The translations under genes and the position numbers were made by a program. Shown here in pieces: positions 40,555 to 48,190 of a stretch of 64,000 nt of DNA. This stretch comes from Clostridia bacterium. GTDB lineage: Bacteria; Bacillota; Clostridia; Oscillospirales; Oscillospiraceae. How positions within the stretch are numbered: position 1 is the stretch's first letter; each line of letters opens with the position of its first letter. Where the stretch lies: assembly GCA_009929315.1 (NCBI GenBank), contig SAAS01000004.1, forward strand, positions 178,479-242,478, given 5' to 3'. The notes below the pieces were generated by a model. The model was not told the origin of the DNA, did no database searches, and saw only the letters and a program-made list of their open reading frames with translations.

Positions 40555-40927
40555 AATGCCTCCCTATAATAATTTCCAATGAAGAATTTGGACTTCCCAT
40601 TATTGCTATTATCAGAATAAGGCATTAATATAAAACTGCTCTGCCTTATGACAGAGCGGTTAGAAGCGACGCACTGCCCTATAATAATCAGGCTGATTTG
40701 CGCGGGTGCTAATATATAACTTTTCTTTCCGAATTATACCATTATCTTGTAGAAACAACAAGAAAAAACACAATTCCGATATAAAACTCTCTTTTTGAAT
40801 AATAACTTCATAAATGCGAAATTTGTTTACCAAAAAACTACATTTCAACAAATTTTCAACTAATTTAAAAAGCAATGTTTACCAAGCTTTTTTCTTTGCA
40901 TATTTATGCGTTAAATTCACAATATAT
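40555..40927. other. AT-rich intergenic stretch before tmRNA
   Basis: No convincing gene. A hairpin, GCTCTG (40638-40643) with CAGAGC (40652-40657), is followed by AGTTTTATATT on the minus strand and would suit a terminator. A 71-codon open frame on the minus strand starting with TTG has no ribosome binding site and is not accepted. Confidence 0.5.
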
Positions 40928-40974
40928 ATGAATATTACCGCAAGATATACACCATATCTTGCGGTAATATTCAT
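40928..40974 (-). terminator. 21-base perfect inverted repeat downstream of ssrA
   Basis: Bases 40928-40948 are the exact reverse complement of 40954-40974, with a five-base loop ACACC. The arms contain TATTACCGCAAGATAT. On the minus strand it begins 4 bases after the tmRNA CCA end. The T run afterwards is weak, so it may be a terminator or a 3'-processing hairpin. Confidence 0.7.
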
Positions 40975-40977
40975 TTT

Positions 40978-41343
40978 TGGTGGAGATGGGGGGAGTTGAA
41001 CCCCCGTCCGAAAGCATTTTAACAGCAACTTCTCCGGGCGCAGATGGTTATTTCGGCGAACCTAATCGCCTGTTCCCGTTACCAAAGGCAAGCCGTCACG
41101 CCTTAGGGTCAGGTAGCTTCATTATTCATGGTGCGCTCAAAGCTTTGCGGCACTCACGGACGCTGCTAATCGACGCCCTGCACCCGAGCCGCAGCGCTCT
41201 CGGGGAGAACGAGTAGCCTTAAGCGGCTACTAAGTTTAAATTATCGTTGTTCTTTAATTTATAAAAGAGCCCATTTTATGGATGGTAGGCGCATCCGCCC
41301 GCTATTACTGTCTCCACACCCCCGTCGAAACCGGTACATCCCC
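40978..41343 (-). ncRNA. ssrA: tmRNA (transfer-messenger RNA)
   Basis: 366 bases. The 5' end GGGGATG (41343-41337) pairs with CATCTCC near the 3' end to form the tRNA-like acceptor stem, and CCA is encoded at 40980-40978. GGTTTCGACGGGG after the 5' stem and GGTTCAACTCCCCCC near the 3' end are the conserved tmRNA segments. The tag frame ends AAC GAT AAT TTA AAC TTA GTA GCC GCT TAA, with the stop at 41221-41219, giving a tag ending NDNLNLVAA. In-frame codons before are AAG AAC; no alanine resume codon is obvious. It rescues stalled ribosomes with SmpB, encoded 660 bases upstream. Confidence 0.95.
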
Positions 41344-41430
41344 ATGAGAGCGCCTGCTACGGCGCCTTTTTTGGTTTGTGCAAGACAAATTGACCTGCTA
41401 ATTAGACGAAATTCTTTGCTTTTTGTTCCC

Positions 41431-41949
41431 CTAGCACTTGACAGGCTCGGGATAGTCAACGCCGAAGGTTTCAACTGTTACGGATTTCATGCGCTGAACT
41501 TGACACGGTTTGTCATTTCTGTCGCAGTCGACCTCAGCAATCTCGTTGACAACGTCCATGCCCTCGATAACTTTGCCGAAGCCCGCATACTGACCGTTGA
41601 GGTGAGATGCCGTTTTGTGCATGACGAAAAACTGGCTGCCTGCCGAGTTCGGCATCATGGTGCGCGCCATCGAAAGTACGCCGGGGTCGTGGTTGAGGCT
41701 GTTTTTAAAGCCGTTCTGAGAAAACTCGCCCTTGATAGAGTAACCCGGTCCGCCCATTCCCGTGCCGTCGGGGTCGCCGCCCTGAAGCATGAAACCGGAA
41801 ATTACACGGTGGAAAATCACTCCGTTATAAAAGCCTTTTTTAATGAGTGAAATGAAGTTGTTAACGGTATTTGGCGCTATTTCGGGATAAAGCTCCGCCT
41901 TGATTATGCTGCCGTTTTCCATCTCGATGGTCACTATCGGATTTGCCAT
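41431..41949 (-). CDS. ppiB: Cyclophilin-type peptidyl-prolyl isomerase
   Basis: 172 residues, cytoplasmic, single cyclophilin domain. The active-site segment is IFHRVISGFMLQGGDP with catalytic Arg in FHRV, followed by GTGMGGPGY. Then come SAGSQFFVMHK, with the conserved GSQFF, and GKVIEGMDVV. It speeds proline isomerisation during folding. The ATG at 41949 is used; a TTG 21 bases upstream is in frame but sits on the AAAGGA that serves as ribosome binding site. It lies between smpB and ssrA. Confidence 0.94.
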   Translation of the reverse strand: MANPIVTIEMENGSIIKAELYPEIAPNTVNNFISLIKKGFYNGVIFHRVISGFMLQGGDPDGTGMGGPGYSIKGEFSQNGFKNSLNHDPGVLSMARTMMPNSAGSQFFVMHKTASHLNGQYAGFGKVIEGMDVVNEIAEVDCDRNDKPCQVQRMKSVTVETFGVDYPEPVKC

Positions 41950-42000
41950 ATTTACTATATTTCCTTTCAAGCCTTAACTATATAACAAAGCCCGCAAATT

Positions 42001-42468
42001 TTATCTGCGCTCTTTGATTGCTCTGTCCATCTCCCGCTCGGCTCCTCGGGCTGCCTCGCTCTCGCGCTTATCGTGAAGCTTTTTGCCCTGACAAAGCCCA
42101 AGCTCCATTTTAACCCGACTGTCCTTAAAATACACCGAAAGCGGAACGAGCGCAAGACCCTCCTGCTGCACCTTCGCGCCGAGCTTCATTATCTCGCGCT
42201 TGTGCATGAGAAGCCTGCGCGCGCGAAGCGGGTCACGGTTGAAGATATTCCCCTTTTCGTAAGGGCTGATGTGCATGGAACGGACAAAAAGCTCCCCGTC
42301 CTTGACGGTGCAGTAGCTGTCCTTAAGGTTAAGCGTTCCCGCTCGGACGGACTTTACTTCCGTTCCGGAAAGCTCAATTCCCGCTTCGAAGCGGTCAAGC
42401 ACATAATAGTCGTGAAAGGCTTTTCTGTTCTGAGCCGCAACCTTAACTCCGGTCGCTTTGGGTGACAT
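42001..42468 (-). CDS. smpB: SsrA-binding protein SmpB
   Basis: 155 residues. SmpB binds tmRNA and takes it to stalled ribosomes. The oligonucleotide-binding core begins QNRKAFHDYYVLDRFEAGIEL, with the conserved GTEVKSVRAG, and ends with the Lys/Arg-rich tail KKLHDKRESEAARGAEREMD. The ATG at 42468 has GGAGGG nine bases upstream; a TTG two codons earlier is less likely. Its RNA partner ssrA is encoded on the same strand, separated only by the cyclophilin gene. Confidence 0.96.
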   Translation of the reverse strand: MSPKATGVKVAAQNRKAFHDYYVLDRFEAGIELSGTEVKSVRAGTLNLKDSYCTVKDGELFVRSMHISPYEKGNIFNRDPLRARRLLMHKREIMKLGAKVQQEGLALVPLSVYFKDSRVKMELGLCQGKKLHDKRESEAARGAEREMDRAIKERR

Positions 42469-42499
42469 TTTCAAGTCCCTCCTTTACATTTTTGTAATA

Positions 42500-42576
42500 G
42501 TTATTATAACACAGGCTGAGCGCCGTTGTGTTATATTTTTTATTCTTTATAATAATCGCTCGCGGTTATTATAACA
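42500..42576. promoter_or_regulatory. Repeated 12-base motif and hairpin upstream of smpB
   Basis: GTTATTATAACA occurs at 42500-42511 and again at 42565-42576, 65 bases apart. On the minus strand both read TGTTATAATAAC and contain a TATAAT. Between them TATAACACA (42505-42513) pairs with TGTGTTATA (42527-42535), followed by TTTTT on the plus strand. The pattern suggests tandem -10 elements or an operator for smpB. Neither copy has a good -35. Confidence 0.45.
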
Positions 42577-42624
42577 TGTCTGTCAAGCGCAAGGCTGTCA
42601 TACTTTTGTCCAAGGTTCTCTGAA

Positions 42625-42855
42625 TCAGTTAAGAAGGGCGGCGAGAAAACTTGGGATAAAAATCTTTATAGGTGCCGCGAATAGGAGCTGTGCGTCGCGA
42701 TATGTATATTCCTCAATTTCGATTGAACTCCACTGTTCAAGGCCTCCCTCCTCCAGCACCGAGCGTACCATCCCCTGCCGTACGTTTTCGCCTGACTGCT
42801 CGCAGCTTTTTGTTTCAAGAACAACAAGCTCGGGCGTTGCAATATGAATTATCAT
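42625..42855 (-). CDS. Small conserved hypothetical protein
   Basis: 76 residues, cytoplasmic. It starts MIIHIATPELVVLETKSCEQ and has an acidic middle (EEGGLEQWSSIEIEEYTYRD). The ATG has GGAGG five bases upstream, which is the main reason to accept it. I recall similar small proteins in Clostridia but no function. It is transcribed towards smpB and diverges from the Nudix-walRK operon. Confidence 0.65.
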   Translation of the reverse strand: MIIHIATPELVVLETKSCEQSGENVRQGMVRSVLEEGGLEQWSSIEIEEYTYRDAQLLFAAPIKIFIPSFLAALLN

Positions 42856-42931
42856 CCTGGCCTCCGAATTTTTGTTTAATATTGCGGGCTATGTTTCCCG
42901 AATGCATTTTACTTCACGGCGCCCGCATATA

Positions 42932-42974
42932 CCAGTTAAAATAACTGGAAATCCGAAGGGTCTTATGCTATAAT
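42932..42974 (+). promoter_or_regulatory. Promoter of the Nudix-walRK operon with a palindrome
   Basis: TGGAAA (42946-42951), 17 bases, TATAAT (42969-42974) with an extended TGC before the -10. CCAGTTA (42932-42938) and TAACTGG (42942-42948) form a perfect inverted repeat around AAA that touches the -35, a good operator position. Confidence 0.65.
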
Positions 42975-43078
42975 GTATCAGATTACAATCGAAAAACTTA
43001 AAAAGCACATTTTCCGGCGTTTACAATATTAAATACGCGATTTATATAATGCAATTTTACATCGGAGGTCAGCATCAC

Positions 43079-43615
43079 ATGGATTATACCGAAACGCTTG
43101 TGCGTCATATTAACGGCTATAACGGTCTTATCACGAACACCACTCTTGACAGGGTTGTGCTGCAAAACGGTGAGCACACTCTGCGAGAGGTTGTCGAGCA
43201 TCCCGGCGGCGTAACCGTTCTGCCGATTGACGAGGACGGCTTTGTTTACTGCGTGCGCCAGTTCCGCTATCCAATGTCCGAGCACCTTCTGGAGGTTCCC
43301 GCGGGCAAGCTGGAATACGGTGAAGAGCCGCTTCTGTGCGCGATACGCGAGCTTTCCGAGGAGACGGGAATAAACGCGAGGGAATTTCTCGACCTCGGAA
43401 AGGTATACCCCTCACCCGGCTTTTGCAGGGAAACACTTTACATCTATATGGCGAGGGGACTTAGCTTCGGCAGCGCCCACCTCGACCACAACGAATTTCT
43501 GGATGTCGAAAAAATACATATTGATGAGCTCTTCAGGCTCGTAATGAATAACGAAATCGCTGACGCGAAAACCATCATCGCTGTGTTAAAGGCAAAAAAC
43601 ATTCTTTCCGTATAA
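43079..43615 (+). CDS. Nudix hydrolase, ADP-ribose pyrophosphatase type
   Basis: 178 residues. The Nudix box is complete: GKLEYGEEPLLCAIRELSEETGI, in which GX5EX7REUXEEXGU can be read directly. Upstream VYCVRQFRYP and EVPAGKLE are typical of ADP-ribose pyrophosphatase (NudF), which hydrolyses ADP-ribose to AMP and ribose 5-phosphate. The ATG at 43079 has GGAGG ten bases upstream. It precedes walR by 31 bases and is likely cotranscribed. Confidence 0.9.
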   Translation: MDYTETLVRHINGYNGLITNTTLDRVVLQNGEHTLREVVEHPGGVTVLPIDEDGFVYCVRQFRYPMSEHLLEVPAGKLEYGEEPLLCAIRELSEETGINAREFLDLGKVYPSPGFCRETLYIYMARGLSFGSAHLDHNEFLDVEKIHIDELFRLVMNNEIADAKTIIAVLKAKNILSV

Positions 43616-43646
43616 AAACAGAACTCACCGAAAGGAATGGCGTCAA

Positions 43647-44348
43647 ATGCAAAAAACAGTTTTAATCGTTGACGACGAGAAATCTATCGTTGATATCTTA
43701 AAGTTCAATTTGGAGCAATCAGAGTATAAAACCATCTGCGCTTATGACGGGCTTGAAGCGTTGAATGTTGCAAGACGGGCAAACCCCGACCTTATTCTGC
43801 TGGACATTATGCTTCCGCACATGGACGGCTTTGAGGTTTGCAAAACCCTTCGAAGCGAGGGCAGCAATATTCCCATTATCATGATAACCGCCCGCGAGGA
43901 GGAAACGGACAAGGTTTTCGGGCTCGAATTGGGCGCAGACGATTACATAACCAAGCCCTTCTCGGTCAGGGAGCTTTTGGCTCGGGTTAAAACAAATATG
44001 CGCAGGGCGGCAAGCACCGAGCTGCCACCCGCCGAAGGCATGGGCGAAGGTATCAGGTTCAAGGAACTCGTCATCGACTTTGAGCGCCATACCGTTTTCA
44101 AATGCGGAGCCGCTTTGGAGCTTACTTCACGCGAATATGAACTGCTTAAGTTCCTTGCCGGTACCCCCGGAAAGGTAGTATCTCGTGAGGAACTAATGAC
44201 AGGGGTTTGGCAGTACGATTATTTTGGTGACCTGCGGGCTGTTGACGTCGCTGTGCGCAGACTTCGTGAAAAGCTCGAGGACAACCCTGCAGAGCCGATT
44301 TATGTTATGACAAAGCGCGGCGTCGGCTACTATTTCAGCGAGGAATAG
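43647..44348 (+). CDS. walR: Response regulator, OmpR family (WalR/PhoB type)
   Basis: 233 residues. The receiver domain has VDDE near residues 8-11, phosphoacceptor Asp53 in LILLDIMLPHMDG and Lys in ITKPFSVREL. The C-terminal winged helix (about 135-230) has LTSREYELLKFLAG and VRRLREKLED. The following genes encode a kinase and YycH- and YycI-like proteins plus WalJ, so this is WalR, the essential regulator of cell-wall turnover genes in Firmicutes. GAAAGGAATG precedes the ATG. The NlpC/P60 gene in this window is a plausible target. Confidence 0.92.
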   Translation: MQKTVLIVDDEKSIVDILKFNLEQSEYKTICAYDGLEALNVARRANPDLILLDIMLPHMDGFEVCKTLRSEGSNIPIIMITAREEETDKVFGLELGADDYITKPFSVRELLARVKTNMRRAASTELPPAEGMGEGIRFKELVIDFERHTVFKCGAALELTSREYELLKFLAGTPGKVVSREELMTGVWQYDYFGDLRAVDVAVRRLREKLEDNPAEPIYVMTKRGVGYYFSEE

Positions 44349-44415
44349 CGCCTGATTTGCCTTAATTTATTTTCGATTATTGCGCGGCGGCGCTTGTAAT
44401 TGTGCGGAGGTTCCG

Positions 44416-45849
44416 ATGAATAAAAGCCTTTATACAAAGCTTGTACTGATAATGCTGGTACTCATATTTTCGCTGATGGCTGTTGTCGGGGCTTTTCTGA
44501 TGAACGAAATACGTGCCTTCTATCTTGATGACTTTTATGCAAAGATGAAGACCGTGTTCGAGGACAGAGAGCTGACCGAGGACTTATACGCGGCGGCGAA
44601 TTATGAGGATATTGCCGATATTCTCAAAGCCTATTCGGGACAGCTCGGCATCGATTCCGGCTCGCGCAATTACTATGTGCTGGACGGTGAAACAGGCGCA
44701 GTTCTCACCGGCTCCGGCTCCGAAACCGAAAATCTGAAAAAAACCACCAACATAATAACCGCCATAAGCGGACAAGCGGGTTATGTCAGTGATTACAGTT
44801 CCTCTTACATGGACGTTGCTCTGCCGATTGACAGTGCTTCGGGTCACTACATTGTTTATATCAAGGATAATAAGTCAGCGGTCAAGAATCTTAGCTCCGT
44901 GCTCTTCGGAATCATCGGGCAGGCCCTTGTCGTCGGTCTGGCAATATCGGTTTTACTGAGCCTTTTACTTGCAAAAGCCATGGTTACACCCATTCAGAAC
45001 CTGACTAAGGCGGCGGAGCGCGTCGCGGCGGGTGATTTTTCGTCAAAGCCGCGTACCGATGCGAAAGACGAAATTGGTGTTCTGACAAAAACCTTCAACG
45101 GGATGGCTGTTAAGCTTGAGAAAACGCTTGATGATTTAAAAAAATCGGAAACTATGCGGCGAGAGTTTGTCGCAAACGTATCTCATGAGCTTCGAACCCC
45201 AATAACAAGTATCCGAAGCTATGCCGAAACGCTTCAGGAAACTCCCAATATGCCCAAGAAGACCGAACAAGAGTTTATCGGCGTAATTGTCAAGGAAAGC
45301 GACCGTATGGCGAAAATTGTTCAGGATTTGCTCATGCTCTCCCGTTTTGACGCGGGAAGCATTGAGTTTAAGTTTCAGCGTTTTTCCTTTGAACAGTCAA
45401 TACGCGACGTTTACAACGCCATGCTTCTCGAAGCCCAAAAGCACCGTCACAATTTTACGATTGAGTTCAAAACACCGGTACCTCAAATCGTCGGTGACAG
45501 AATCAGAATTGAGCAGGTGCTCATAAACATGGTTTCAAACGCAATCAAATACACCCGCGACGGCGGCAGTATTGCATTGCTCGCCGGAAGAAAAGACGAG
45601 CTTGTTTGGATCAGTGTCAGGGATAACGGCATCGGGATTCCGAAGGAGGATGTTGACAAGGTTTTTGATCGTTTTTACCGTGTTGACAAGGCGAGAAGCC
45701 GCGAATCGGGCGGAACCGGACTCGGCTTATCGATTGCAAAAGAAATCGTTAGCCGTCATCAGGGCGAAATCGTGCTTTCAAGCCGTCAGGGCAAAGGCAC
45801 GGTTATAACGATGTCCCTGCCCGTGGAGGGTCCCAAAAATGAAAGATAA
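44416..45849 (+). CDS. walK: Sensor histidine kinase WalK
   Basis: 477 residues. Membrane helices at about 8-30 and 164-187 enclose an extracellular sensor domain (31-163). HAMP follows at about 188-240, then the HisKA domain with His257 in NVSHELRTPITSI. The ATP-binding domain has NMVSNAIKYT (N box), DNGIGIP (G1) and GGTGLGLSI (G2). Bacillus WalK carries an additional cytoplasmic PAS domain that is missing here. The ATG at 44416 has GGAGG five bases upstream. It is followed by the yycH-like gene with an 11-base overlap. Confidence 0.93.
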   Translation: MNKSLYTKLVLIMLVLIFSLMAVVGAFLMNEIRAFYLDDFYAKMKTVFEDRELTEDLYAAANYEDIADILKAYSGQLGIDSGSRNYYVLDGETGAVLTGSGSETENLKKTTNIITAISGQAGYVSDYSSSYMDVALPIDSASGHYIVYIKDNKSAVKNLSSVLFGIIGQALVVGLAISVLLSLLLAKAMVTPIQNLTKAAERVAAGDFSSKPRTDAKDEIGVLTKTFNGMAVKLEKTLDDLKKSETMRREFVANVSHELRTPITSIRSYAETLQETPNMPKKTEQEFIGVIVKESDRMAKIVQDLLMLSRFDAGSIEFKFQRFSFEQSIRDVYNAMLLEAQKHRHNFTIEFKTPVPQIVGDRIRIEQVLINMVSNAIKYTRDGGSIALLAGRKDELVWISVRDNGIGIPKEDVDKVFDRFYRVDKARSRESGGTGLGLSIAKEIVSRHQGEIVLSSRQGKGTVITMSLPVEGPKNER

Positions 45850-47137
45850 GGCAAGGCTCATTGATACTGCGAAAAACTGCCTCATCGCTCTTCTTATCGT
45901 TTCCGCTCTGTTTCTTCTCTTCAAGGCAGTAACAAATGAAACCGTCAGCATAAATATTAGTCTGAAGAATTTTTTCGGCGGCAGCACGGAGACAAATACC
46001 GACAGTTTGCCCGCCAGCGTTAATTCCGTTCACGCCGCAAATCCCGTGTTTCTGATGACCACATCTGTTGACGGCTCTCACTATGCCGTGAAATACGACA
46101 GCCAAAGCAAGGACATGCTCATCTCTCAGTTCTCCGCCGATTTGGGAGAGGCTCTGGGAACCTCCGGCAGTTTGCGTGAAATCTCAGAGGAAGATTTCCA
46201 AAGCGCGCTTGAAGGACCCGGTGTATTTTTCGATTACCTGTATTCTGCGCCTCTTTCGGCTCTGGCATCCTGGCTAGGGACAGAGGTTTCCGGCGAAGCC
46301 AACTCAAAATCAGCCAGACGTCTGTTTTTGGGAGATGATGAGGGAAATCTGATTCTTTACTTTTTCAGCGAGGGCGAAGACAAGTACTTCAGCAGTGAAA
46401 CGGCTTTGAGCTTTTCCTCCATTTCGAGCAAAATCGCGGAATTTCCGATTGGAAACGCAAACTTTGCTTTTGAGCTTGAGGATGAATATAAAGCACTTGA
46501 CCCATACTTTATTTTTTCACGCGAAACCGATACTCTCCGTGCCGTTCAGGTTTCAGGCGCTGTGCCCGATAATAACGGCATTGAGCTTCTGCGCTACTTT
46601 GGTATGAATAAAAATGCCGTTTCGGATTACTTTGAATCGAACGGCTCTGTCGTATACGTTGACGGTGAAAAAACTCTTCGCATAGAATCATCGGGGGAAG
46701 TAATTTTCAGTGTTACGGGCAGCGATGGTGTTATCCTTAAAGCGGCTGCCTCGGCTCTGACTATCGAAGACTGCATATCGGCCTGCTATGAAATTGCGGA
46801 AAACAGCGTCGCCCTCAAAGCGGGCGACGGTGTTCTGAGTCTTGTGAATATATCCGGGGTCTCTACTCCCTCCTCCTGTACTGTCAGTTTCGGTTATTTC
46901 GTCGACGGAATACCTGTCACCCTGCCCTACGGCGGATATGCGGCGAGTTTTCATATCAGTGACGGAGCAATTGTTAGAGCCGAGCTGAATTATCGAACTT
47001 ATGCCTTCAGCGGCGGAACAATCCGCGCTCTTCCCGAAAAACTGGCTGCCGAAATTGCCAAGGCTCAAGGCGGAGAGCCCGTTCTCTCTTACGAGGACAC
47101 CGGTAGCGGCATTGCCTGCACGTGGATAAACAACTGA
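45839..47137 (+). CDS. YycH-like regulatory protein
   Basis: 432 residues with an N-terminal membrane anchor (about residues 14-32) and an extracellular domain with a C-terminal end resembling YycH. YycH and YycI hold WalK inactive by contact in the membrane in Bacillus subtilis. Sequence similarity in this family is low, and the call leans on operon position (after walK, before the yycI-like gene) and topology. The ATG overlaps walK by 11 bases. Confidence 0.78.
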   Translation: MKDKARLIDTAKNCLIALLIVSALFLLFKAVTNETVSINISLKNFFGGSTETNTDSLPASVNSVHAANPVFLMTTSVDGSHYAVKYDSQSKDMLISQFSADLGEALGTSGSLREISEEDFQSALEGPGVFFDYLYSAPLSALASWLGTEVSGEANSKSARRLFLGDDEGNLILYFFSEGEDKYFSSETALSFSSISSKIAEFPIGNANFAFELEDEYKALDPYFIFSRETDTLRAVQVSGAVPDNNGIELLRYFGMNKNAVSDYFESNGSVVYVDGEKTLRIESSGEVIFSVTGSDGVILKAAASALTIEDCISACYEIAENSVALKAGDGVLSLVNISGVSTPSSCTVSFGYFVDGIPVTLPYGGYAASFHISDGAIVRAELNYRTYAFSGGTIRALPEKLAAEIAKAQGGEPVLSYEDTGSGIACTWINN

Positions 47138-47155
47138 TATTGATTGGAGCTTGCG

Positions 47156-47995
47156 GTGGATAAGTCGAAAATCAAAAACTTCATTATACTTCTTCTTGCT
47201 TTGGTTAATCTGTTTTTGCTTTTTATTGTTGTTTCCGACGCAATCGAGCAGCGAAAAGCAGAAAACCTTCGCATTCAGGCGTTGACGACTGTTCTTACAG
47301 ATAACGGGATAACTCTCAATCCCGATATTAGACTTCCGGAAAATATTCCCGCAACGCTGTCTTTAATTCGCGATAAAAGCGCTGAGAAAAGCAGTCTTTC
47401 CGCACTTATCGGGAATTGCACGGTAAAAAATCAGGGCGGCAACATCTATTTCTACACGGGCTCGGACGGGCAGGCAAAAATCCGCGGTACCGGTGAATTT
47501 GAAATACTTCTCAATTCGGGAGTATTCGGACTTGGGAAAGGCCCTGTCAGTACGGCAAAAAGCGCACTGGAAAAGCTTAATATCGGATACGGCGACATTG
47601 AACCGATTATTGAGAAAGACGGCGAGAACACAAAGGTTACTCTTTTCTGTTCCTGGGACGGCACCACAATATATAACGCGAAAATCACTTTTCTTTTCAC
47701 CTCCGATTACCTCATTCTGATTAGCGGAACAAAGCCGCTTGACACTGAGTACTCGGTTCAATCCTCCGAAAACTATCCCGACAGCGTAACTGTTTTAATG
47801 AATTTTCTGGAGTCAGTCCGCAGCACGGGTTACGTTTGCAGCGAGATAAATGACATTAAAATCGAATACAATATGTTTTCCGCCGTATCGGGACTTTGCA
47901 CTTTAAAACCCGTCTGGTGCATTTCGACAAACACCGGAATTTATTACATTGACGCTCAGACCGGAAAAGCCGAAAATCTCGAGTCTGCGCCTTAA
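47156..47995 (+). CDS. YycI-like regulatory protein
   Basis: 279 residues, one N-terminal membrane helix (about residues 6-25), then an extracellular domain of the YycH/YycI type; the C-terminal part has LKPVWCISTNTGIYYIDAQTG, common in this family. The start is GTG at 47156, with GGAG six bases upstream; a TTG four codons earlier covers that site. In Bacillus, YycI pairs with YycH to control WalK. Here murA comes next, where walJ would be expected. Confidence 0.82.
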   Translation: MDKSKIKNFIILLLALVNLFLLFIVVSDAIEQRKAENLRIQALTTVLTDNGITLNPDIRLPENIPATLSLIRDKSAEKSSLSALIGNCTVKNQGGNIYFYTGSDGQAKIRGTGEFEILLNSGVFGLGKGPVSTAKSALEKLNIGYGDIEPIIEKDGENTKVTLFCSWDGTTIYNAKITFLFTSDYLILISGTKPLDTEYSVQSSENYPDSVTVLMNFLESVRSTGYVCSEINDIKIEYNMFSAVSGLCTLKPVWCISTNTGIYYIDAQTGKAENLESAP

Positions 47996-48016
47996 TTACG
48001 GCTTATATTTATAATG

Positions 48017-48045
48017 TTGTATTTTTGTAATCATTGTGTTATAAT
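48017..48045 (+). promoter_or_regulatory. Promoter candidate of murA
   Basis: TTGTAT (48017-48022), 17 bases, TATAAT (48040-48045). A second candidate, TTGACA at 48055 with TAATAT 16 bases later, overlaps it downstream. The leader to murA is about 140 bases, long for this genome. Confidence 0.6.
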
Positions 48046-48190
48046 TCATTGACAAATCATCAATCGGTACTAATATTTGCCCTCACAGGGGAATTATTTT
48101 AGCTTTTTTAACGGCTATTTTTTCTTGCTTCGGGTATCATACATAATACTAAGATGTGCGATATTTTCTCGGCACGGGAAGGTGTATTTT

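Noticed and set aside
40660..40875. 71-codon open frame on the minus strand, followed by a hairpin
   Set aside because: TTG start without Shine-Dalgarno sequence and AT-rich random composition; kept only as part of the intergenic entry.
41344..41375. Terminator-like stem pointing to the plus strand upstream of ssrA
   Set aside because: No plus-strand gene ends there; the stem with its T run may be chance or antisense, so it is not called.
41278..41850. Open frame of 190 codons over tmRNA and the cyclophilin gene
   Set aside because: It runs antisense through the tmRNA 5' part and a well-conserved cyclophilin.
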